Assembly (NCBI RefSeq): GCF_000725625.1
Contig: NZ_JOHS01000019.1
Coordinates: 62,001 to 126,000 of the forward strand
Length of the DNA: 64,000 nt
From: Streptomyces sp. NRRL F-6676
Lineage (GTDB): Bacteria > Actinomycetota > Actinomycetes > Streptomycetales > Streptomycetaceae
Direction: 5' to 3'
This document shows, in pieces, positions 52,083 through 59,088 of this stretch. Position 1 is the stretch's first letter. The number at the start of each line of letters is the position of its first letter. Both the position numbers and the translations under genes were made by a program. The notes under the pieces were generated by a model. That model was not told where the DNA came from. It saw only the letters and a program-made list of their open reading frames with translations, and ran no database searches.

Positions 52083-54872
52083 TCAGCCCTGGTGGGCCGC
52101 CGTCGCGGGGGCCTCCTCGATGAGGCCGCGCAGCTGGGAACGGGCGGTGATGCCCAGCTTGGGGAAGCTGCGGTAGAGGTGCGAGCCGACCGTGCGCGGG
52201 GAGAGGAAGAGCTTCTCGCCGATCTCGCGGTTGGTCAGGCCGCGCGCGGCGAGCCGGACGATCTGCTGCTGTTGCGGGGAGAGCTCGGCGAGCGCGTCCG
52301 GGGCGGCTTCCGTGACGTCGAGGCCGGCGGCCCGTGATTCGGCCCGGGCCCGCTCGATCCACGGGCGGGCGCCCAGGCGACGGAAGGTCTCCAGGGCCTC
52401 GGTGAGCGGACCGCGCGCCTCCGCGATGCGCCGGCGGCGCCGCAGCCACTCGGCGAGGTCGAGCAGGGTCTGCGCGCGTTCGAAGGGCCAGTACTCCAGC
52501 ACCGGATCCGCCAGGGCCGCCCGGAAGTGCGCTTCGGCGTCCTCGGGGCCCGCCAGAAGGCCACGGGCCCGGCCGATCAGCGCGCGCAGACGGGGTGAGG
52601 CGTCGTCCGCCAGCGCCGAGGCCGAACGCTCCACGATCAGGGCGGCCTCCGCGTGGTGGCCGCAGCGCACAGCGGCGGCCGCCAGATCCGCGAGGGCCGG
52701 GTAGGAGGCGTGGTAGTGCACCGGAGCGCCGTCCGCCGTGAAGACCGCGCGGAGGTGGCCGTACGCGCTCTCGTAGGCGCCTTCCGCGGCTGCCGCGGCA
52801 CCGAGCGCGCGATGGGCGTAGACGGCGACCGACCGGCTCTCCAGCGGATCGACCAGGGCGAGCGCCTCCTCGGCCCGGGTACGCGCCGAGGACGCGTCGC
52901 CCTGGAAGGCCGACAGGGTGGCGTCCACGGTGGCCGCGCAGGCGACGGCGTGGTCGAGACCGGCCGCCCGGCCGACCGCGGTGATACGGGCGCAGGCCTC
53001 ACGGGCCTGTCCCCACCGTCCGCGTTCCACATAGGCCCAGGCGACCGCGCCGCCCAGCCCCTCGGGCAGCGCTCCCCGCGCCTCCCAGCGGTCGAAGGCC
53101 TCGTCGAAGGCGCGGACGGCCTGCGCGGTCTCGTCCAGGATCCACGCCATGATCCCGACGGCGGTGAGCAGCTCCGGCCGGCCCTCCGCCCCGGCAGCCA
53201 CCTCTGGCAGCAGGGAGACGAGCCGGGCCCGGTCGTCGTAGGGGTCCGACACCGCCCGCACCCAGGCGCGCACGCCCGCGTACGAGGCGTCCTCCGGAAG
53301 GCGCCGCAGGATGTCCCGGATGCGGTGGAGTTGGGCGTCCTCCCCGGCGTAGAAGCGGACCACGGCGGCCTGGGCCACGAACTCCAGCCCGGCCGCGGGC
53401 TGGGAGAGGGCCCACTTCGTGGCCGCGTCGGCCAGCCGGGCGAAGACCACGGTGTGCCGCGCGGTCAGGACCGCCAGCCGTCCGGCCTGCACGGCGGCGG
53501 AGGCCAGCAGGGCCGCCTCGTCCGTGCGCGTGCGTGCCGCGGCGGTCAGTTCCTCGACCCAGGCGATGTCTCCGGTGAACACGGCCGCCGCGGCGGCCTC
53601 GACCAGCAGCCTGGCACTGTCCTCGCGCCGCGGTGCGAGCTCCGCGGCGCGTTGCAGGGCCCGGGCCGCCGCCGCATGGCCGCCGCGGCCGAGGGCCCGG
53701 CCGGCGGTCCGCTCCAGCTCCGCCGACACCGCCGCGTCCGGATGCGGGCAGGCGGCGGCGAGGTGCCAGGCACGCCGGTCCGGTTCGTCCCCCAGCATCC
53801 CGGCGAGCGCGAGGTGGGCCTCGCGCCGGGCATCCGGGGACGCGGCGTGATACACGGCGGACCGGACCAGCGGGTGGCGGAACCGGACCCGCCGGCCCGT
53901 CCGCCGGACCAGCCCGGCCCGCTCGGCCGGCGGCCAGGCCGGGTCCTCGGCGCGGGGCAGGCCCGCCGGGACGGCGGTCGCGGAGTCGGCGCCGTCCATC
54001 GCGGCCAGGAGCAACAGGGCCCGCGTGGTGGCGGCGGGGAGGCCGTGCAGGCGTGCGGCGAAGATCCGCTCCAGGTGACCGGTGAGCGGAAGCGGACCCG
54101 CGGACGACAGCCCCGCGGCCGTCTCCTCCGCCGAGGCCGTCCTGGCCAGTTCCACCAGCGCCAGCGGATTGCCGCCCGCCTGGTCGAGGATGCGCGACCT
54201 GGTGTGCCCGGTGGGGCTCTTCGGTTGCAGGTCCAGCAGCCGGTTGGCCGCGGCCTCGTCGAGCGGTCCCAGGGTGAGCATCGGCACATGACGGTCGAAT
54301 CCCGGCAGGTCGTCCCCGTCACGCACCCCGATCAGCATCGTGACCGGTTCGCCCTCCAGCCGTCTGGCGGCGAAGGCCAGCGCGTTCAGGGAGGCGTGAT
54401 CGAGCCCCTGCGCATCGTCCAGCACCACGAGTACCGGACGGCGGTCGCCCAGGCCCGACAACAGGCTCAGGACGGCGACCCCGACCAGCATGAGATCGGG
54501 TCCCGTCGTGGCCGGCCCCTCGCCGAGGGCGTCCCGCAGCGCGGCGCGCTGCCTTGCCGGCAGTCCGTCCACCTCGGCCGGCACCGGCCGCAGCAACTGG
54601 TGCAGTCCGGAGAACGCCAGGCTGGACTCCGACTCGCTTCCCTCGGCCCGCAGCACCCGGGCCCCGCCGGCCTCGGCCCGGCGTACCGCGTGCTCCAGCA
54701 GTGCGCTCTTCCCCGTGCCCACCTCACCGGCGAGCATCAGCACCCTGTCGCCCGACGCCGAGTCCACCGCACGGAAGAGGCGTGCCAGTTCCCGGTCCCG
54801 GCCGACGACCGGCTCCCCCGGGTCCGGCTCCGGTCCCATGACCGCGCCGCGGTCGCCTGTGTGCTCGTCCAC
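52083..54872 (-). CDS. LAL-type LuxR-family ATP-binding regulator
   Basis: 929 residues. An N-terminal AAA-like domain has Walker A GEVGTGKSALLEH and Walker B VLVVLDDAQGLD. A long helical TPR-like middle follows. The C-terminal LuxR HTH reads LSPQQQQIVRLAARGLTNRE and IGEKLFLSPRTVGSHL. LAL regulators are often pathway-specific activators of secondary metabolism or sugar use. It is divergent, across 219 bases, from the MBL-esterase-RidA genes and upstream of FUSC, so it may control both. ATG at 54872. Confidence 0.9.
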   Translation of the reverse strand: MDEHTGDRGAVMGPEPDPGEPVVGRDRELARLFRAVDSASGDRVLMLAGEVGTGKSALLEHAVRRAEAGGARVLRAEGSESESSLAFSGLHQLLRPVPAEVDGLPARQRAALRDALGEGPATTGPDLMLVGVAVLSLLSGLGDRRPVLVVLDDAQGLDHASLNALAFAARRLEGEPVTMLIGVRDGDDLPGFDRHVPMLTLGPLDEAAANRLLDLQPKSPTGHTRSRILDQAGGNPLALVELARTASAEETAAGLSSAGPLPLTGHLERIFAARLHGLPAATTRALLLLAAMDGADSATAVPAGLPRAEDPAWPPAERAGLVRRTGRRVRFRHPLVRSAVYHAASPDARREAHLALAGMLGDEPDRRAWHLAAACPHPDAAVSAELERTAGRALGRGGHAAAARALQRAAELAPRREDSARLLVEAAAAAVFTGDIAWVEELTAAARTRTDEAALLASAAVQAGRLAVLTARHTVVFARLADAATKWALSQPAAGLEFVAQAAVVRFYAGEDAQLHRIRDILRRLPEDASYAGVRAWVRAVSDPYDDRARLVSLLPEVAAGAEGRPELLTAVGIMAWILDETAQAVRAFDEAFDRWEARGALPEGLGGAVAWAYVERGRWGQAREACARITAVGRAAGLDHAVACAATVDATLSAFQGDASSARTRAEEALALVDPLESRSVAVYAHRALGAAAAAEGAYESAYGHLRAVFTADGAPVHYHASYPALADLAAAAVRCGHHAEAALIVERSASALADDASPRLRALIGRARGLLAGPEDAEAHFRAALADPVLEYWPFERAQTLLDLAEWLRRRRRIAEARGPLTEALETFRRLGARPWIERARAESRAAGLDVTEAAPDALAELSPQQQQIVRLAARGLTNREIGEKLFLSPRTVGSHLYRSFPKLGITARSQLRGLIEEAPATAAHQG

Positions 54873-55091
54873 GGAGTCTCCCGGTATCGCGGCCCTCGGT
54901 CGAAGGCCGCCCTGTTTCGGCCCGTTCAGGCTACAAGCGGCCGGACCGGGTGCCCGGCCGTGGGCGGGCGCGGTCGTGTGAGCGGCCCGGGCGCAGGTGC
55001 AGTCACGTGACGGATACCGGGCGCCCCGGGGCCGCTCCTACGGTCGAGAGGAACCTTCCACCTCCCCAAGCCACCTCCCCAAGGATGCCCC

Positions 55092-56006
55092 ATGGAACAG
55101 ATCACGCTCGGAAACGTCTCCGTCACACGGGTGTGGGAGTACTTCGGTGCCGTCGACATGACGCCCCACACCTTCTTCCCCGAGAGCACGAAGGAAGTGT
55201 GGAACGACGGCACTCCCTGGCTGGCACCGCATTTCCTCGATTCCGAGACCAATATCGTCAATACCGCGATCCAGACCTGGCTGCTGCGCAGCGGAGGCAA
55301 GACGATCCTGGTCGACACCGGCGTGGGCAATCACAAGGACCGCCCGTACGCGCCGGTCTGGAACCGGCTCGAGACGGGCTTCCTGGCCAATCTCGCGCGC
55401 GCCGGCGTGGCGCCCGAGGACGTGGACATCGTGATCAACACGCATCTCCACATCGATCACGTCGGCTGGAACACGTATCTGGACGGCCGGCAGTGGGTTC
55501 CCACTTTCCCCAACGCCACCTATCTGATGCCGAAGGCCGACTTCGACTTCTGGAATCCCGAGAACGGCCACGAGCCCATGCTCGGCCGCGGCAACCAGAA
55601 CGTCTTCGAGGACAGCGTCGCCCCGGTGCATCAGGCCGGCCAGACGCTGCTGTGGGAGGACAGCCACGAGATCGACGCCGACCTCCGCCTCGGCTCGGCC
55701 CCCGGACACACCCCGGGCTCCTCCGTACTGACCCTCACCTCCGGGACGGACCGCGCGGTGTTCGTCGGCGACATGCTGCACAGCCCCGTGCAGATCCTCG
55801 AGCCCGACGCCAACAGCTGCTTCTGCGAGGACCCCGCCCAGGCCCGCGCCACCCGCCGCGAGGTGCTGGGCTGGGCGGCCGACAACAACGCCCTCGTGAT
55901 CCCCGCGCATCTGGGCGGCCACGGCGCCGCGGAGGTGGCACGCCAGGGGAACACGTTCGCCATCAAGGGCTGGGCCCCCTTCGCCCCGTACACCGAGCAG
56001 GTCTGA
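55092..56006 (+). CDS. MBL-fold metallo-hydrolase
   Basis: 304 residues. The dinuclear metal motif HLHIDHVGWN is at 118-127 (His118, His120, Asp122, His123). Further ligands fit: His in APGHTPGSS, Asp in FVGDMLH and His in IPAHLGGHG. The family includes lactonases (AHL quorum quenchers) and phosphorylase-type hydrolases. ATG at 55092 has AGGA upstream. It leads the MBL-esterase-RidA operon. Confidence 0.88.
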   Translation: MEQITLGNVSVTRVWEYFGAVDMTPHTFFPESTKEVWNDGTPWLAPHFLDSETNIVNTAIQTWLLRSGGKTILVDTGVGNHKDRPYAPVWNRLETGFLANLARAGVAPEDVDIVINTHLHIDHVGWNTYLDGRQWVPTFPNATYLMPKADFDFWNPENGHEPMLGRGNQNVFEDSVAPVHQAGQTLLWEDSHEIDADLRLGSAPGHTPGSSVLTLTSGTDRAVFVGDMLHSPVQILEPDANSCFCEDPAQARATRREVLGWAADNNALVIPAHLGGHGAAEVARQGNTFAIKGWAPFAPYTEQV

Positions 56007-56028
56007 GACCCGCGGAAAGACACGAGAC

Positions 56029-57519
56029 ATGAGTCATCACCCCGAGCCCGTCGTGACCACCGCGCAGGGAGCCGTCCGCGGCCTGCGCCAGGGCGGCACC
56101 GCCGTCTTCCTCAACATTCCCTACGCCGCCCCGCCCCGCGGCGCCGGCCGGTTCGCGCCGCCCCTGCCGCACGAGCCGTGGGACGGCGTCCGGGACGCCA
56201 CCGTGCCCGGACCCAACGCGCCGCAGTCCGAGCGCAAGCTCGGCAGCGTCGACATGTCCCCCTACTTCGGCGCCGGATGGAGCCGCGGCGAGGACTACCT
56301 CACCGTCAACGTCCACGCGCCCGCCGGTGCGAACGGCGCCCTGCCCGTCATGGTCTTCGTCCACGGCGGCGGCTTCGTCGCCGGATCGACGAGGTCGGCC
56401 CTGTACGACGGCTCCGCCTTCGCCCGCGACGGCGTCGTCCTGGTCACCCTCAACTACCGGCTCGGCATCGCCGGGTTCCTCGACATCCCCGGCGCGCCCG
56501 CCAACCGCGGCCTGCTCGACGTGGTCGCCGCGCTGCGCTGGGTGCGGGAGAACATCGCCGCCTTCGGCGGTGACCCGCACAACGTGACCCTCTTCGGCCA
56601 GTCGGCCGGGGCGACCATCGTCGGCGGCGTCCTCGCCACCCCGGAGGCCGACGGCCTCTTCCACCGGGCGATCGTCCAGAGCGGCAGCGGCCTGGGCGCG
56701 TTCACCACCGAGCAGGCCGCGCGCGTCACCCGGGCGGCGGCCGAGGCCCTGGGCGTCGAGCCGCACATCGACGCCTTCGCGGAGCTTTCGGACGAGAGCC
56801 TGGTCGAGGCCGCCTCCCGGCTCGTGGGCCTGGACCTGCGGACCGAGACGCACCACGACCCGCTGGTCGGACTCAGCCCCTTCAGCCTGGTCCTCGACAC
56901 ACAGCCCGCCGAATCCGCGGCCGCGGGCCTGGGCGCCGGCGTCGACCTGCTCATCGGGACCAACGCCGAAGAGGGACACCTCTACCTGGTCCCGGTGGGC
57001 ACGTACGCCACCTCCACCAGCGGTGACGTCGACGACACGGCGGCGCGCTCGCACCCGGAACCGGCGCGACTGGTCGAGACGTACCGTACGACGCGCCCCG
57101 GGGCGTCCTTCGGCGAGCTGCGCTCCGCCATCCTGGGTGACGCGCTGTTCGGCGCGGGGAGCTGGGCCCTGGCCGACGCGCATGCCGCCCAACCCGGATC
57201 CGCCACCTACGCCTACGAGTTCGCCTGGCGCTCCCACGCCCTGGACGGACAGCTGGGCGCCACCCACGCGGTCGAGCTGCCGTTCGTCTTCGACGTCGCC
57301 GGTCTTCCCCAGCTGCACGGCCCCGCCGCCCTGCTCGGCCCCGACGAGCCCCCCGCGGATCTCGCCTCCCGGATGCACGAGGCATGGATCCGGTTCGCCA
57401 GGACCGGCGACCCCGGCTGGGACCCGTACGACGCAGAACACCGCGTCACCATGCGCATCGACGCCGAGTGGACCCAGGCCGACGACCCGCGCGGCCAGGA
57501 ACGACAGGCCTGGCGCTGA
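56029..57519 (+). CDS. type B carboxylesterase
   Basis: 496 residues, complete. Oxyanion-hole motif HGGGFVAGS, nucleophile elbow FGQSAGA (Ser), and catalytic His in GATHAVELPFVFD are present. It hydrolyses carboxylic esters; the acyl or alcohol side cannot be predicted. It starts 22 bases after the MBL gene and is followed 32 bases later by RidA. Confidence 0.9.
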   Translation: MSHHPEPVVTTAQGAVRGLRQGGTAVFLNIPYAAPPRGAGRFAPPLPHEPWDGVRDATVPGPNAPQSERKLGSVDMSPYFGAGWSRGEDYLTVNVHAPAGANGALPVMVFVHGGGFVAGSTRSALYDGSAFARDGVVLVTLNYRLGIAGFLDIPGAPANRGLLDVVAALRWVRENIAAFGGDPHNVTLFGQSAGATIVGGVLATPEADGLFHRAIVQSGSGLGAFTTEQAARVTRAAAEALGVEPHIDAFAELSDESLVEAASRLVGLDLRTETHHDPLVGLSPFSLVLDTQPAESAAAGLGAGVDLLIGTNAEEGHLYLVPVGTYATSTSGDVDDTAARSHPEPARLVETYRTTRPGASFGELRSAILGDALFGAGSWALADAHAAQPGSATYAYEFAWRSHALDGQLGATHAVELPFVFDVAGLPQLHGPAALLGPDEPPADLASRMHEAWIRFARTGDPGWDPYDAEHRVTMRIDAEWTQADDPRGQERQAWR

Positions 57520-57551
57520 CCGCGCGGCCACCCTCTCCAAGGACACACACC

Positions 57552-57935
57552 ATGACCAGAACCGTCATCGCCACCGAGAACGCGCCCGCCCTCGCGGCCC
57601 CGCTGTCCCAGGGCATCCGCAAAGGCCCCGTCCTCCAGGTCTCCGGACAGCTCCCGCTCGACCCGGACACCGGCGAGGTCGTCGGGACCACGGTCGCCGA
57701 GCAGACCGCGCAGACCCTGCGCAACGTCACCGCCGTGCTCGAGGCAGGGGGCGCGGGCCTGGAGGACGTCGTGATGCTCCGCGTCTACCTCACCGATCCC
57801 GCCCACCTGGCCGAGATGAACGAGGCGTACGCGGCGGCCGTCGGCGAGCCCTTCCCCGCCCGTACCACCGTCTACATGCAGCTTCCGCCGGGACTGCTCG
57901 TGGAGGTCGACGCCCTGGCGGTACTGGGCGACTGA
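57552..57935 (+). CDS. RidA-family enamine/imine deaminase
   Basis: 127 residues. The RidA core is seen in PLSQGIRKGPVLQVSGQLPL, with the family Arg in MLRVYLTDPAHLAEMNEAY and the final Glu in LLVEVDALAVLG. RidA proteins hydrolyse reactive enamines; within a cluster they often complete a catabolic step. ATG at 57552. Confidence 0.9.
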   Translation: MTRTVIATENAPALAAPLSQGIRKGPVLQVSGQLPLDPDTGEVVGTTVAEQTAQTLRNVTAVLEAGGAGLEDVVMLRVYLTDPAHLAEMNEAYAAAVGEPFPARTTVYMQLPPGLLVEVDALAVLGD

Positions 57936-58018
57936 CGCCGCCCGGTGCGACCCGGCCCGCGGCACCGACCTCACCCGGAACGACCTGCCGAACGGCCGCG
58001 ATCAGACGTGACGCCGTC

Positions 58019-58627
58019 TCAGATGGTCGGGGTGTCGTCGACGACCGGCCGGTGGATCTCGACGACCGGCTTCCACCCCGCGGAGAACTCGATGAAGTCC
58101 GCGCGGGTGGGGTAGGTGTCGATCGCGCGGCGGTCGCGCTTGGGGCTGTCGGTCCCCTTGCGGCCCCGGGGGATCTGCTCCTCGAAGATGTCGACCTTCA
58201 CGTCGGGGACCTCCTTGAGGCCCTGGCGCCAGATCTGCACGATGTCGGCGCCGAACGCCTGCCGGGCCGCGGCGTAGAGGGCCGTGAGGGAACCCTTGTC
58301 CCCACCGGGGACGAAAAGCGCCAGGTCCAGCACGACACCGGCGGACTGGAGGACCTCGATGGTCACCGGGCCGTTCTCGTCGGCCACGTAGACGCCGGCT
58401 TCGTTCTCGTCGTCGGGAAGGCAGGAGACCTCTTCCTGGAAGACGGTCCGCGCCGTGATCGAGCCGCCCTCGAAATCCCCGCCGGGCTTGGTCAGAAAAG
58501 CAGGGACATAGCAGTCGGGAAGCTTGAGTTCTGCCGTGTCGGCGGAAACGAAAAACCTGTCCTGCGCGCCGAGCTTCGTCACCTCTTCCAGCGAGAGGCG
58601 GCGAGCGGCGATCTTCTCCGTGTTCAC
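58019..58627 (-). CDS. orphan protein of unknown function
   Basis: 202 residues, no signal peptide, no membrane segment. I do not recognise it. It is acidic in the middle (SCLPDDENEAGVYVADENGP) with a predicted alpha/beta pattern (VLDLALFVPGGDKGSL) and a basic PRGRKGTDSPKRDRRA stretch near residue 160. GTG at 58627 starts it (MNTEKIAARRLSLEEV), with AAAGGGAAAG upstream. Its promoter region holds a 9-4-9 palindrome (58692-58713). It stands alone at the edge of the accessory block and may be horizontally acquired. Confidence 0.7.
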   Translation of the reverse strand: MNTEKIAARRLSLEEVTKLGAQDRFFVSADTAELKLPDCYVPAFLTKPGGDFEGGSITARTVFQEEVSCLPDDENEAGVYVADENGPVTIEVLQSAGVVLDLALFVPGGDKGSLTALYAAARQAFGADIVQIWRQGLKEVPDVKVDIFEEQIPRGRKGTDSPKRDRRAIDTYPTRADFIEFSAGWKPVVEIHRPVVDDTPTI

Positions 58628-58691
58628 GCTTTCCCTTTCAGGTTGCAGTGTCCCTCAGAGGGAGGACGCTACCACGAAACGCCGAGGTCAA

Positions 58692-58713
58692 CTGCCCAGT
58701 AATCACTGGGCAG
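58692..58713. promoter_or_regulatory. palindrome in the promoter of the orphan gene
   Basis: CTGCCCAGT and ACTGGGCAG separated by AATC. In the minus direction the palindrome is directly followed by TTGACC and then TAGCGT about 14 bases later, upstream of the orphan GTG. It looks like an operator abutting a -35 box. The binder is unknown. Confidence 0.5.
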
Positions 58714-58869
58714 GTGGCCTCCGGCGGCCTGTGCGGGAGGCTCGTGGAGCGGGTGCCGGCCGGCCGGGAACACGCATGCGCCGGGCAGTGCCCCTCGCCG
58801 CTGTGCGGGAGATCGGTTGACGGTGGCAATTCGGTGCGTTGGGCAACACGGAGGCACTAAGGAGAGTTT

Positions 58870-58917
58870 ATGGTAAATATCGCCCATATTCCCTTCGGGG
58901 GAATGGCGGCAAGGTGA
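58870..58917 (+). CDS. possible 15-residue leader peptide ORF
   Basis: ATG GTA AAT ATC ... reads [15 protein letters not shown] and a TGA stop. AAGGAG sits five bases upstream, stronger than most sites in the window. The reading frame contains a hairpin with ATTCCC-TTCGG-GGGAAT, a UUCG-type loop. It could be a leader peptide, the start of a decayed gene, or chance. No homologue is known to me. Confidence 0.3.
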   Translation: MVNIAHIPFGGMAAR

Positions 58918-58954
58918 GGTGGTCCACGAGTCGCGTCCATGCATGCTCGGCGCG

Positions 58955-59004
58955 TCGATTTGAGACTAGCGGCAGGAGTTCGGGGTTCGATTCCCCTCGC
59001 GCCC
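58955..59004 (+). other. tRNA 3'-half-like fragment
   Basis: GGGGTTCGATTCCCC is an exact T-arm with invariant TTCGATT, followed by TCGCGCC as an acceptor-type strand. Upstream is GATTTGAGACTAGCGG, in the place of an anticodon loop and variable arm. No matching 5' acceptor (GGCGCGA or GGGCGCG) or D-arm is found at the right distance, and the outer T-stem pair is C-T. This is what an integrase attachment-site remnant or decayed tRNA gene looks like. Confidence 0.4.
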
Positions 59005-59010
59005 TTCCTC

Positions 59011-59041
59011 GGCCTTGATGCCGGCGCCCGGCATCAAGGCC
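59011..59041. terminator. perfect 14-bp hairpin
   Basis: GGCCTTGATGCCGG, loop CGC, and its exact complement. It sits seven bases past the tRNA-like end and about 48 bases past the glgB stop, so it can terminate either strand's transcript. No U-run. Confidence 0.75.
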
Positions 59042-59088
59042 CTCTCCGTACCCGAGGCGATCGCAGCCCGGGAAGCCGAATCGATGTC

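Larger units (their letters stand above)
58628..59088. other. 461-base intergenic region: palindrome, leader-like ORF, tRNA 3' fragment, terminator
   Basis: No long gene. The separate elements noted are CTGCCCAGT-AATC-ACTGGGCAG (58692-58713), next to TTGACC on the minus strand; a 15-codon reading frame with AAGGAG upstream (58870-58917); a UUCG-loop hairpin inside it; a tRNA T-arm-like sequence (58980-59004); and a 14-bp hairpin (59011-59041). Local base composition is more AT-rich around 58860-58895 than elsewhere in the window. Confidence 0.55.

Noticed and set aside
58955..59004. Complete tRNA or tmRNA 3' end
   Set aside because: No 5' acceptor or D-arm at a proper distance, and the flanks do not match the streptomycete tmRNA end I recall.
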